A stretch of 64,000 nucleotides of DNA from Laguncularia racemosa (GCA_037954665.1 JBBMOL010000447.1:62001-126000), one strand, 5' to 3'; positions 46,458-58,631 are shown, counted from the stretch's first letter. Notes: generated from the sequence alone by a model not told the origin. Numbers and translations are program-made.

Positions 46458-46824
46458 GCTTTGATACCAAAAGATGATGTGCTCAAAACCAAGGTCTAAG
46501 CACATACAAAACTAATTTGAAAGATAATTAGATAATGTTAATCAAACTAGTTCAACAATTACACAATTCCTCAATATTTATGAATCAATTCCCACAACAA
46601 CGACGTGACCAAGAATGAATCCAAGTATGATGATGCTCTGATACCAAAAGATGATGCGCTCAAAACCAAGCCCAAGCACACAAAACCCAATTGAAAGACC
46701 AATTACACAATGAAACCAAACTAGTCCTCCAAATTGCATAAACCGTCAATCTTTATAATTCCAAATCCACAAAGATGAACATGTATGACAATTGCAAATC
46801 CAAGAATGATAAGCTCTGATACCA
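46458..46824 (-). repeat. Triplicated PBS module of the protease-only element
   Basis: Three tRNA-Met-type PBS copies on the minus strand: TGGTATCAGAGC at 46813-46824 (inside the LTR) and 46635-46646 (just after the LTR end), and TGGTATCAAAGC at 46458-46469. Spacing is 178 and 177 bp. Each is preceded by an LTR-end-like GGCACATCA or GAG(C/T)(G/A)CATCA. The intervening units are homologous (ACTAGTTTGATT..., TTGGTTTTGAGC). Confidence 0.85.
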
Positions 46825-47845
46825 AATTATGATGTGCCTAAAAGGGATTTAAGCACAATCAAATGGAATAAAAATTCAACCCTAAAAGCAACCCTTAATT
46901 CTGAATCAACAATTGGAGAATTGCATGAATTCCAAAGATATAAATGGATCCGGAATCAATAAACAATGAACAATCCTCAATATATATACTAATCAAACTT
47001 GAATCAACACGTGAATATCAAGATTGAGTAGCAATAAAAACCGTGATTCCCTCTTAAGATATAAGCATTCGATAAGAAACAATGATAGGTAAGTGTTGAT
47101 GAATAACACTATGAAAAGTAATCCAACACACTCAATTTATCTCGCAATGATTATGATGCAAATCTGACCAAGAGCTATCTCAATTCACCCCTAGATATTA
47201 CACACCAGAGAAGAAAAGAAATCACAACAAAATAAAATTGATATTACTCATAATTTCAAAGTGTTTCACTCGCTACAATTTCAACTCATGGGATTGAAAT
47301 TGATAAGAGTCTAATGATAATTAGGAGAACCCTAATCCTCATCCAAAAGTGTATACTCAAATATGAAAAATGGCCTCCTCAAACCCTACTTTAAGCAAGT
47401 ATTTATACTTGCTCCCTTTAGAGTTAAAAAGTCTACAAAATTACAACTATGTCACTTTTAAGGTGGTCGGTCCTAAAAGACAATTACAAGTAAATGAAAG
47501 TGTCCCAAAAGAAAGATTACAACATAAATAGTTAAAAGAAATAATTATAAATAAAAATAGTCTTCATCATGCTAGCTCTTCCATAGGATTTGTCGACCTA
47601 GCTTATTGCTGGTTTAGGTCGGTCCATGGATAACCCACAAGTTGAGTCTGAGTGAGTTTGTCCATTGCCCTGTAAAGCATGATAAGTATTCCTGTCGGAA
47701 TATACAATACATGAATAAGAGAAAAGAGGTTAGTAAACAAATAATTCCAGGGTCGATTTGCTCAAAATGGGCCCTCAATGCCAATATTTGAAATCTTTTG
47801 GCTCGTGCCTTAATGATGGGTCTTGACGGATTTTGATTCCTATTA
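46652..47845 (-). mobile_element. 5' LTR of the protease-only element
   Basis: 1194 bp, TGATGCGCTC...GATTCCTATTA (the terminal CA is mutated to TA). Flanked on the right by the target copy CATAA. Confidence 0.82.
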
Positions 47846-48559
47846 CATAAAGAGCTATCGAACTAATGAGAAGATGATGCATCTTGGTTGTTTTCTTCTT
47901 CTAAATTCTTGATGAAAAAATATGTAGATTTCACTATGCACTTACCAGACTTCTCATAGGGCTAAATAAGTCAGTTTTCAAGTTTGTTCATTGAAAATGA
48001 TATTTCTAGCATGGTTTTAGTTGTCTCTTCATCAAAGCACTTCCTAACCTCTCTGACCCTCTATATTCTAAATATTTGATCAATCAAATTTGCAACCTTC
48101 AACTATTGGTTATGTGGGTTGCTCTTGAAAACCTCATTTTCATCAAAAAAAAAAAAACGAAAAACCTCATTTTCATAGAGAAAAAGTTAAAAAAAAAACC
48201 TGTCTTGAAATATTTTCTTTCAAATGAATAAAAAACCTCATTTTTATTGTAAAAGAATTAAAAGACCATCTCTTTCATGGTAAAAGAATATGGAATAACT
48301 GTAATTTGTCCAAAACACCGATCTCGATTATGTAGAGTAAGGGATATAGAATCTTAAATGACTATGCACCTACACTCTAGATTGGAAGGAAACATGAATT
48401 ATAGTGAAAGAATAGCATTGAAAGAGAAATAAAATCACATTATAACTTGGTATCTAATATAATTCATGCAAATCTTTCTATAGGTTATGGATAGATTGAG
48501 TTCAATGGGTTCACACTTTAATGGCACTTATTAATTAAATTGACTATATGGACTTATTC

Positions 48560-49560
48560 ATTTTTTATAAGTTATTAAATTATTTTTGATGTGGGCGAGA
48601 TAAATTTACAATTATGGAATACTTAGATTATCAAAATTATTAGAGGGAATGTAGAGGAAGACGACATAGTGAATAGGGAAATGTATTAACATCTTATCGG
48701 ATGGCTCATTTACTTGTCTCATACTAGACTTGATATAGCTTATGAAGTAAGCTTGATAAGCTAGTTCATGCATAGCCCAAGAAAGACCCATTTGCAAGTT
48801 GCAAATAAGATTCTGTAATACCTTAAAGATACACCAAGAAAGGGGATTTTGTTTGAAAGAAATAAGGATGTAACCCGTAAAGCCTACACATGCAAACTAT
48901 GCAGGATCTACTATTGATAGGTGATCAACAATAAGGTATTGCACTTTTCTTGGTGGAAATGTAATGATATGGAGAAGCAAGAAACAAAGTGTAATTGTAC
49001 GGTCTACCGCTAAGGTAGAATTTCGTGCAATGGCATAAAGCATTTGTGAGCTACTATGGTTGAAAATCATCCTTAAAGACTAAAAGATTAACTGGGTTAG
49101 GCCAATGAAGCTTTATTGTGACAATAAGTCAGCAATAACCATAACTTACAACCTAGTTCAACATGATCAAAATAAGCACATTGACATCGATTGGCATTTC
49201 ATCAAGGAAAAATTAGTAGTGGCCTGATATGCACTCCATATGTATCATATCAAGACATAGATAACTTGCATACATTCTCACTAAAGGATTAAACAGTTTA
49301 GTGTTTGAGAGAACTGCATCCAATTGGGGAATGAGAAGTTCTTATTCACCAGCTTAAGGGGGAGTGTGGAAAAATACATGTATTTATTTTTAAATATTTT
49401 ACAGCTATACAATATCTTAAGTTTAGGAAATCATTTTAGGGAAGTTTCCTAATTCGTAAGAATAGAATTATTTTTTTTAATTAGTATTGTAACCATTCTA
49501 TTTTACATACATCCCTGGTGGATTAATCAATAAATAAAAATTGAACCCTATTTACAATTC
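48560..49560 (+). pseudogene. Ty1/copia 3' end, copy B
   Basis: The same RNase H remnant and partial LTR as 11990-12920. The PPT is clearer here (AAGGGGGAG at about 49356-49364), followed by the LTR start TGTGGAAAAATAC at 49365. Stops throughout. Confidence 0.75.
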
Positions 49561-49699
49561 AATAGTCAAATCGGTGGACATTAAGAAATTGCTTGACTAT
49601 TATATGCACATTATGTAACAACTCTAGCTTGTTCAAATGAAATGGTACAATGTTATGAAAAAACAAAAAGTACAATCTCAATTAGTTTGCGTGAATAAA

Positions 49700-49774
49700 T
49701 TAATATTCAAATTGACAAACTATAAAATTAAGAAATATGGTGACAAGTATCATAGCTATAGTTTGAGCCTTCAT
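49700..49774 (-). pseudogene. Truncated peptide-gene copy (signal peptide only), copy B
   Basis: ATG at 49772-49774, MKAQTIAMILVTIF, then ten unrelated codons and TAA at 49700-49702 (24 aa). The mature part is deleted at the same point as in 13103-13156. Unlike copy A, a TATAAAT box is kept at 49888-49894, 114 bp upstream. It could still be transcribed, but I would not expect a functional peptide. Confidence 0.7.
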
Positions 49775-49974
49775 TTTCAACCTTAATTAAGGCTTTATGA
49801 AATGCAATAATAGGAATACAAATATGTATATGGAAGATGTAAATGTGCAAAAGATGGATGGAGAAAGATGTTTAAGGGTGTTGTGCCATTTATAGTACAA
49901 AATAGTTGCATGACTCCACATGTGTAACTTGTTAGATGTGTTTAAGATACTTTGGCCAATTACCAAGTTCAAAG

Positions 49975-51849
49975 ATTTGATTACTACCTATATACGTGTA
50001 TCGTTCAAGATGTTTGAATTCTTACGACATACATATATATGTAATTTCCTTATCATTGCTTACACAATCTAGGAGGTCACACCGTTTACTTAGATTCCCT
50101 TGTCTTTAGCTTTTGCCACACAGCTATAAATGTAGATATTAACGTAGTTGTTACACCAAATTGTAAACCTAGTTAAATAGTATTGTTTTTTTTATTTGTT
50201 CTTTTAAGATTTGGGTCCCAAAAGTTTTTAAATAAAACTAGATTAAGATTTATGGTTGGTCAAAGGGGGGTAAAAACGAACCACACTAAAAACCAAACCA
50301 TATAAATGAATCTATATTCTAACGATGAATACCTAACATAATAGCATATTAAAGTGTAAAAGTTTTGTCCTAGTAAGTGTAACTAAAACTAATCCATGAC
50401 TTTCTCCATCATTCTTGAAAAAAGTAAATACCAAAATTTATTTATTTATCTACATTTTCTTTAACTTCCATTTCAACCTTAAATTAGGAGGGAACATGAA
50501 TCATAGTGAAAGAGTAGCATTGAAAAAGAAATATACTTATGTTACAACTTGGCATCTAATATTTTATTCATGCAAATGTTTATAGAGGTTATGGATAGAT
50601 GGTGTTTAATTAAGGGTGGGCATATGATCGTTGTTTTTCCCTCTCTTTCTGAATCGAACCTAACTTTATGGTTCATTTTGTAACTTTTTTGAATTTAAAA
50701 AACAATTTGATTCAGTTTAATACAAGGGTTGAGCCATTATTACACGTGTTGTTATTTATTTATTTAAAATACAAGTTAATAAATCATAAAAAATTATACT
50801 AAACATTGAAAAAGATGTAATTGTTTATAATTCTTTAATATTGCTCACTATCTTTAATGTTCATTAGATATATTTAACGAGATTTTACTATTTTTCTCTA
50901 CATAATTCTAGTTTTTAATAAGTTAAAAAGTAAAATACGAAACTCAAAACATAGTGAGTTACTCAATGAAAATTAAATGAAAGTAATTACTGAATAAGTA
51001 ACATGGAATCGTTTTTCTAGTCATACATTCTCTAAACTTTCACTACCTTTTTTTTTTTTTTTTTAGGTCTTGTAATTATTTCACACTTCTTGCTCCATTG
51101 CTTTAGTACCAAATGCGTGGAAAAAAAAATATCGTGAACTTATGATTATTATCTAAAGTAAATTATATTAGGACATATATAACTTAGTCGTATTATAAAA
51201 TATGATAATTTGATTAGCAGATAATTTAATTTTTGGAGTACCATACATTATACTTTAGAATTCAATGCAAAATTCAACTTTTATAATATATCTTTGGTGT
51301 GTTTTATATACTTTATATGTTTTCCAATTAGAAAAAGAGACCTAAATTAATATGACAACAAAAGAAGATGCAAGTCTTATCCTTTGTTATTTTTTCACTG
51401 ATAAAAAAAAATTACAATAATTAAATTGATCGATGATAAGACAGTGTGCTATTATACACATTTTGTATAACTTTAATAAGTTAAAATGAAATGGTATGGT
51501 GTTACCAAAGAAACGTGCAATCTCAATCAGCTTGCATTATTTACATAACATTGCAATTGAAAAACTTTAAAGTTAACTAGTAATGATCCTAGTTAACCAC
51601 TTGGAGGACTTATCATAATCCTGTCATCTATATATTATTACATTCAATTCAAACTTCATACCCATCAAAATTATCAATAAATTAAAAAAATAAAAATACA
51701 ACAAAAAGCAAAAAAGAAAAAAAAATTACACCCACTTTTGAAAACTCTATTAACCCTACAATTATTTATTATCAATGATTATTCTGTGCAGGATTGCCTG
51801 ACTTATTATATGAATCTCAAGTGATAGAACTGTATAAATTCTCATATTA
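49975..51849. other. AT-rich spacer in copy B with the Tat empty site
   Basis: No gene is recognised. Bases around 50025-50045 are the unoccupied target of the solo Tat LTR present in copy A. The rest is collinear with 21425-23270. Confidence 0.6.
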
Positions 51850-52188
51850 TCATATACTATTTTTTGCAATTCCACGTTGAGCCTTCTCATTTGGGAAGTA
51901 TTTATATGGTGGCGGCTTAGCATAATTTGCTGTAGTTAGGGTCTTCTTGTGGCCTGGGCAAGGTGCAACCGGCTCACCGGGAGTATGGGTGCAGCGATTT
52001 CCTGGACTAGGGACTTTACCCTTTTGTAGTGATTGAATTTGCAAGAGGTGTTGGTAATGGCCATCTTTTTTCATAACCCATTGTTCTTGCTCGTCAAACC
52101 CTAGCAGCCTGCAAGCCTCGTCAAGTTGAAATTTTCTCACAAGAAGAACTATGGTGACAAGTATCATAGCTGTAGTTTGAGCCTTCAT
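51850..52188 (-). CDS. Putative small secreted peptide precursor, copy B (promoter intact)
   Basis: 112 aa from ATG 52186-52188 to TAA at 51850. The signal peptide occupies about residues 1-25. Cys at about 26, 66 and 77; core SLQKGKVPSPGNRCTHTPG; then EPVAPCPGHKKTL and a Pro/Tyr-rich tail. It differs from copy A at only a few residues (for example RKFQLDEA against TKFQLHEA, TTANYA against TTRNYA), which suggests the protein has been conserved since duplication. A TATA box is at 52301-52308, about 113 bp upstream. Likely secreted and possibly processed to a short Pro/Gly-rich signalling peptide, but this is inference; it could also be a small Cys-containing cell-wall or defence peptide. Family not identified. 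Confidence 0.78.
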   Translation of the reverse strand: MKAQTTAMILVTIVLLVRKFQLDEACRLLGFDEQEQWVMKKDGHYQHLLQIQSLQKGKVPSPGNRCTHTPGEPVAPCPGHKKTLTTANYAKPPPYKYFPNEKAQRGIAKNSI

Positions 52189-52300
52189 TTTCAACCTTAA
52201 TTGAGGATTTGTAATATATAAAAGTTGAAATACTAATATGTATATGGAAGATGTAAATGGCGAAATGATGGATGGAGAAAGATGTTTAGGGGTATTATGC

Positions 52301-52308
52301 TATTTATA
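52301..52308 (-). promoter_or_regulatory. TATA box of peptide gene B
   Basis: The minus strand reads ACTATAAATAGC. The same element with the same spacing (113-116 bp) is kept or decayed in the three pseudogene copies and absent from gene A. Confidence 0.65.
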
Positions 52309-53223
52309 GTACAAAATAGTTGAATGACGCCACATGTGTAACTTGTTAGACGTGTTTAAAAATACTTTGACTAATTACCAAATTTAAAGATTTGACTGTT
52401 ACCTATATATGTGCTTCGTTCAAGATGTTGGAATTCTTTCAGTATACATATACCGACGACGTTATTCCATTTCATTTCATGCATAAATATTTCGACGAAA
52501 TTATCATAATGCATATGCATGTCCATAGCATATATCTCGTACAACACGGAATTAAATTGAAAATTTTCGCTTCCTATTTCTTTAACAGCTCGATGGTGAT
52601 GTTGCCGGAGATTTCACGCCGTCTAATTAAATTGATTTAAAAATTTTATTACCTTTGCATGCAGGTTTTACGAAGATTTCCTATATGACTTTTACTGATA
52701 CAAACTGATAATTCTTCCACGATATTTACGAAGATTTCCTCCTAGTTAGTTCAATATGTCTTTTTATTTTATTTTTTACCATATATATTCATGTAGTCAA
52801 ATACTTTCACTTTGGACTTTAGCCGTGTAGGATTTGCTATTTAACTTGTTAAATATTGTATCGAGTGCATTTGTTACAATCCCACGTGGATAATAATATG
52901 AACTAAGATAGTATTTAAATTTAAAAGATTTTCTCATCTATCAAACCAATATTTTGAGTTGGACTCTTTTCTTAGATTTGCGTTGGATACTCTCGTTGAG
53001 AACTAACCCTGTAAAAAAGAAGTTTAAGGAGTTCCTCTACCTATCAGATGCTCAAGAATGAGAATTGCTTGTGAGTATACTACAGGCTTCTTTCCATGAT
53101 ATGTGGTACCTATAAGAGTAAATATGATGGGGTTTGAATTTGACGTGAAAGCAATTAGGCTTGAGTTTACAAAAATTATTAAGTTACCTAGGGAATGCTA
53201 TTAGTAATACAACGCGTGAGAAA

Positions 53224-54145
53224 GGCCTTCTCTTGTTGCTCTCCCCAGCTGAACCCCACGTTCTTCTTAATTACCTCAGTAAGTGGTGCTGCAATGGTGT
53301 TGAAATCCTTCACAAATCTCCTATAAAAGCTCGCTAGTCCATGGAAACTCCGCACATTACTTACATTGGTTGGACTAGGCCATTCTTGGATCGCACGAAC
53401 CTTTTCTTCATCAACCTGTATTCCCTGCGCACTAACAACAAAACCAAGAAACACAAGTTTGTCTGTGCAAAAAGTGCACTTCTTGAGGTTAGCATATAAT
53501 TGTTCCTTTCGAAGCACTTCTAAAACATCCCTCAAATGTGACATATGATCTTCCAAACTTTTGCTGTAAATAAGAATATCATCAAAATAGACAACCACAA
53601 ATTTTCCAATAAAGTCCTCAAAACATGGTTCATAAGTCTCATAAAAGTAATAGGTGCATTAGTTAAACCGAAAGGCATTACTAACCACTCATACAATCCA
53701 TATTTTTTCTTAAATGCAGTTTTCCATTCATCACCTTCTTTCATTCTAATTTGGTGATATCCACTTTTCAGATCAATTTTAGAAAAGACACTAGACCCAT
53801 GCAACTCATCTAACATGTCATCTAAGCGAGGAATGGGATGACGATACTTTACCGTGATGTTGTTGATGGCGCGGCAGTCAACACACATTCTCCATGTCCC
53901 ATCCTTCTTAGGCACCAAGATCACAGGCACTGCACATGGACTCATGCTTTCTCTCACGTACCCCTTCTCCATTAGTTCATCGACCTGCCTTTGGAGTTCC
54001 TTTGTCTCCTCCGGATTGCTCCTATAAGCTGGCTTGTTTAGAATCGATGCTCCGGGTACAAGGTCAATCTGGTGCTCAATACCACGAATAGGTGGTAATC
54101 CCTTTGGAATCTCCTCAGGAAAGACATCTTCAAAGTCCTGCACAA
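53224..54145 (-). pseudogene. RT of the second CRM-like copy, one frameshift
   Basis: Frame 53532-54143: [83 protein letters not shown] one-base deletion near 53605 shifts the frame. The other frame then gives the intact catalytic [24 protein letters not shown] and WPSPTNVSNVRSFHGL to EQQEKAF, where the breakpoint ends it. Confidence 0.85.
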
Positions 54146-54345
54146 GAGAACAACCACACTAGGCAAAGAGTTAGATAATTCGCTAGTAGTCAAACATGTT
54201 TCTTTAAAAACCAGCAACAACATAGGTTACCTCATCACTAACGCTCTCCTTACTACACTCGCTCTTGCCACACAACTCTCCTTTTGCAAGGCTGCCCTCT
54301 CCTTTTCACTCACCACCAAAGTTGATCCCCCTTCAACTTGGCCTT

Positions 54346-56140
54346 TCACACTCTTTCCAGCCTTCCTCTCTTTTTCCTTTTGATCTTGACCTTTATATTC
54401 CTTTTCTTCTCATTGTCTTTTGCTCTCTCACTCTCACTCTGCTTTTCACTCACCTTGTGTTTTGCAAATGACTGTTGTAACTGCAACTGATCCTCATACA
54501 CTTGCTTAGGTGTTAAAGGTTTAAGATTAAAGCTTTTCCCTTGGTGAACAAGCGTATACTTGTTAGAAAAGCCATCATCAACAACCTTCCTATCAAATTG
54601 CCATGGCCTCCCCAACAACACATGACATGCTTGCATTGGCACTACATCACATAACACCTCATCCTCATACCTTCCAATGCGAAAACCAATCAAGGCTTGC
54701 TTACTCACCTTAGTCTCACCACTATCATTCAACCACTGCAATTTATATGGACTAGGGTGTCTAACAGTTTTGAGCCCCAGCCTCTCAACAATAAAATTAC
54801 TCACTACATTGGTGCAACTTCCCCCATCAATAATCAAACTACAAATGTGATCTCCTAGATAACATCTAGTTTGAAATATATTCTCCCTTTGCACCTCCTC
54901 TTCTTCCTTTACCTGCACATTCAAAGCTCTCTTCACTACTGCCACTAGCCTTCCCATTGCAGGCTCCTCATCATCACTAGCATCCTCTAATGGAGGCATA
55001 TCATCTTCTTCACTATCCCCCTCAGTCTCATACTCTCCATCATCACGCAAAATCATAACACGCCTATTTGGACATTGACTAGCAATATGGCCTCTACCTT
55101 GACATTTAAAACATCTAATGTCACGATTTCTAGAAGTAGAAGATTCAGGGTTACCTTGATTACCAGGAGTAGAACCCGCTTGCCTCAGCTCCCCTTTTGG
55201 TTTGGTAGGTAAAGGCTTTTCTTCCTTCTTCCATTGATTAGTCTTCCAAGTGGATGAACCATTACCGTGTTGTAACCGTGCATTACTACTACCTCTCCTC
55301 TTGTGCTGGTTCTCAACTTTTATAGCCATGTGGACCATATCCTCCAATTCTACATAATGCTGCAATTCAACAACATTTTGGATTTCTCTATTCAACCCCG
55401 CAAGAAATCTAGCCATTGTAGCCTCTCTATCCTCCTCTACATTCGCCCTAATCATAGTGACTTTCATCTCCTTGAAATACTCATCTACACTCCGGCTTCC
55501 CTGCCTAAGAGTTTGCAACTTGTTGTGCAATTCACAATAGTAATACGCAGGTACAAACCGCTTCTTCATCACTCTTTTCATCTCTTCCCAAGACTTAATA
55601 GGTGGCTCGCCACTCCTCCCTATTCAACATTAGTTGATCCCACCACACTATAGCATAATCCGAAAATTCAATGGCAGCAAGTTTTACCTTCTTTCTCCCA
55701 CTATAGTTGTGACAATCAAATACCATCTCCACCTTTTTCTCCCACTCTAAGTACGCCTCGGGATCATTCTTCCCTTAGAAAGGAGGAATCTTCATCTTTA
55801 TGCTACTCAATTGATCATCCTCTCTATTCCTATCTCCTCTATCTTCCCAATCCCTAGTTCCTCTATTCCGACCACTATATCCTCTATAACTCCCGACAGA
55901 AGGCTCATCAAAATCGTCATCCGACATTTCATCTCCACCCCTCGGTACTCTCCTAGAACGACTCTCCCGCTTATGCCCTTGGAATACGTTTGTGGATTGC
56001 TCTAGTCTTTGCTCCACCGTCTCATGAATTTGTTCCATTCCTTCTTGGAACATCCTCTTCATTTCTCCCCTCAATGCCTCAATTACTAATCTAGCATCAA
56101 ACCTTCCCCTCTCACCTTCAGGAGAATGTTGTCTCGACAT
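54346..56140 (-). pseudogene. gag-protease of the second CRM-like copy
   Basis: Gag starts at 56140 (MSRQHSPEGERGRFDARLV), with an Arg/Asp-rich segment, and is broken by TAA at 55775-55777 (Gln codon in the other copy) and a frameshift near 55615. A long open part (54346-55581) follows: YYYCELHNKLQTLRQGSRS, MARFLAGLNREIQNVVE, CCHC knuckle CFKCQGRGHIASQC, an acidic stretch, protease DGGSCTNVV and HVLLGRPWQFDRK, and a Lys/Glu-rich end. Confidence 0.87.
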
Positions 56141-56462
56141 AGTCCCTACAGAAAAGATTAGTACTAACACAAATATATATATAATTAAACCTCACGATAC
56201 ACTCCCTTACGTGTTTCGCTCGAATGACGATATCACACAGTCACTCGTGTATTCTCACAAATAATGATGATATCAACTCGCCAATTTCCTCTTCTCAATT
56301 CTCTTGGAACTAACTCGAACTATACTAATTTCCTTCCGTAGAATTCAAAACAATTCTAGGGTTCGTAAATTTTCCTCTATTTTTTTTATTCGATTTTTCT
56401 TTTTGTCTCTGTTTTGCTTTTGATCACGTTTTTCTTTTCTTTTCTTTTCTCTTCTTTTTTTT

Positions 56463-56962
56463 NNNNNNNNNNNNNNNNNNNNNNNNNNNNNNNNNNNNNN
56501 NNNNNNNNNNNNNNNNNNNNNNNNNNNNNNNNNNNNNNNNNNNNNNNNNNNNNNNNNNNNNNNNNNNNNNNNNNNNNNNNNNNNNNNNNNNNNNNNNNNN
56601 NNNNNNNNNNNNNNNNNNNNNNNNNNNNNNNNNNNNNNNNNNNNNNNNNNNNNNNNNNNNNNNNNNNNNNNNNNNNNNNNNNNNNNNNNNNNNNNNNNNN
56701 NNNNNNNNNNNNNNNNNNNNNNNNNNNNNNNNNNNNNNNNNNNNNNNNNNNNNNNNNNNNNNNNNNNNNNNNNNNNNNNNNNNNNNNNNNNNNNNNNNNN
56801 NNNNNNNNNNNNNNNNNNNNNNNNNNNNNNNNNNNNNNNNNNNNNNNNNNNNNNNNNNNNNNNNNNNNNNNNNNNNNNNNNNNNNNNNNNNNNNNNNNNN
56901 NNNNNNNNNNNNNNNNNNNNNNNNNNNNNNNNNNNNNNNNNNNNNNNNNNNNNNNNNNNNNN
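56463..56962. other. Assembly gap (500 N)
   Basis: Exactly 500 N, a standard placeholder, so the real distance is unknown. It begins in a polypyrimidine run of the CRM-like leader. Confidence 0.99.
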
Positions 56963-57243
56963 AAGAGAAACCCACATAACCAATAGTTGAAGGTGGCAGA
57001 TTTGATTGATCAAATATTTAGAATATAGAGGGTCAGAGAGGTTAGGAAGTGCTTTGATGAAGAAACAACTAAAACCATGCTAGAAATATCATTTTCAATG
57101 AACATACTTGAAAATTGACTTATTTAGCCCTATGAGAAGTCTGGTAAGTGCACAGTGAAATCTACATATTTTTTCATCAAGAATTTAGAAGAAGAAAACA
57201 ACTAAGATGCATCATCTTCTCATTAGCTCGATAGCTCTTTATG

Positions 57244-58437
57244 TAATAGGAATCAAAATCCGTCAAGACCTATCATTAAGGCACAAGCCAACAGATTTCA
57301 AATATTGGCATTGAGGGCCCATTTTCAGCAAATCGACTCGGGAATTGTTTGTTTACTAACCTCTTTTCTCTTATTCATGTATTGTATATTCCGACAGGAA
57401 TACTTATCGTACTTTACAGGGCAACAGACAAACTCACTCAAACTCAGCTTGTGGGTTATCCATGGACCGACTTAAACTAGCAATGAGCTGAGCCGACAAA
57501 TCCTATGGAAGAGCTAGCATGATGAAGACTATTTTTATTTATAATTATTTCTTTTGACTATTTATGTTGTAATCTTTCTTTTGGGACACTTTCATTTACT
57601 TGTAATTGTCTTTTAGGACCGACCACCTTAAAAGTGACATAGTTGTAATTTTGTAGACTTTTTAACCCTAAAGAGAGCAAGTATAAATACTTGCTTAAAG
57701 TAAGATTTGAGGAGGCCAGTTTTCAGATTTGAGTATACACTTTTAGATGAGGATTAGGGTTCTCCTAATTATCATTAGACTCTTATCAATTTCAATCCCA
57801 AGAGTTGAAATTGTAGCTGGTGAAACACTTTGAAATTATGAGTAATATCAATTTTATTTTGTTGTGATTTCTTTTCTTCTCTAGTGTGTAATATCTAGGG
57901 GTGAATTGAGATAGTTCTTAGTCAGATTTGCATCATAATCATTGCGAGATAAATTGAGTGTGTTGGATTACTTTTCATAGTGTTATTCATCAACACTTAC
58001 CTATCATTGTTTCTTGTGGAATGCTTATTTCTTAAGAGGAAATCACGGTTATTATTGCTACTCAATCTTGATATTCATGTGTTGATTCAAGTTTGATTAG
58101 TATATATATTGAGGATCGTTCATTGTTTATTGATTCCAGATCCTTTTATATCTTTAGAATTCACGCAATTCTCCAATTGTTGATTCGAAATTAAGGGTTG
58201 CTTTTAGGGTTGAATTTTTATTCCATTTGATTGTGCTTAAATCCCTTTTAGGCACATCATAATTTGGTATCAGAGCTTATCATTCTTGGATATGCAATCG
58301 TCATACATGTTCATATTTGTGGATTTGGAATTATAAAGATTGACGGTTTATGTAATTTGGAGGACTAGTTTGATTTCATTGTGTAATTGGTCTTTCAATT
58401 AGGTTTTGTGTGCTTAGGCTTGGTTTTGAGCACATCA
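57244..58437 (+). mobile_element. 5' LTR of the inverted protease-only element copy
   Basis: 1194 bp, TAATAGGAATC...GAGCACATCA, same length as 46652-47845. It contains the internal PBS copy at 58265-58276. Confidence 0.85.
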
Positions 58438-58631
58438 TCTTTTGGTATCAGAGCATCATCAAACTTGGATTCTTTATTGGTCACGTCCTTGTTGTGGGAA
58501 TTGATTCGTAAATATTGCGAAATTGTGTAATTGTTGAACTAGTTTGATTGACATTGTCTAATTGTCTTTCAAATTAGTTTTGTGTGTGCTTAGACCTTGG
58601 TTTTGAGCACATCATCTTTTGGTATCAGAGC
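58265..58631 (+). repeat. Triplicated PBS module, inverted copy
   Basis: TGGTATCAGAGC occurs exactly at 58265-58276, 58443-58454 and 58620-58631, 178 and 177 bp apart, after GGCACATCA, GAGCACATCA and GAGCACATCA. All three are perfect here, whereas one is mutated in the other copy. Confidence 0.9.

Larger units (their letters stand above)
28863..47845 (-). mobile_element. Protease-only non-autonomous Ty3/gypsy-like element, split by a Tat insertion
   Basis: LTRs are 28863-30055 (1193 bp) and 46652-47845 (1194 bp). CATAA flanks both ends (28858-28862, 47846-47850), and the uninterrupted ACTTACATAAAGAGC stands at the same place in copy A (about 11252-11266). Without the Tat insertion the element is about 5.2 kb with an internal region of only 2.8 kb: a leader of about 1.7 kb without gag, a chromovirus-type protease (44567-44890), a short tail, and a PPT. 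RT, RNase H and integrase are absent, so mobility would require enzymes from another element. The PBS module is triplicated (46458-46824). A second copy lies inverted at 57244-58944. Confidence 0.82.
27768..53223. repeat. Segmental duplication, copy B
   Basis: Same order as copy A, in the same orientation, interrupted by the composite retroelement at 28863-47845. Similarity to copy A stops at 53223 in AACGCGTGAGAAA, where the sequence changes into internal CRM-like DNA. Confidence 0.85.
53224..56462 (-). mobile_element. 5' half of a second CRM-like element, truncated at both ends
   Basis: Collinear with about 4936-8175 of the element at 2428-9142 and very similar. It ends on the left inside the region after RT with no LTR, abutting copy B, and on the right in the polypyrimidine leader at the N gap; its 5' LTR would lie in the gap. 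The internal copy of gag and RT is better preserved. Confidence 0.85.

Noticed and set aside
56345..57013. Open frames across the N gap
   Set aside because: They consist almost entirely of undetermined residues.
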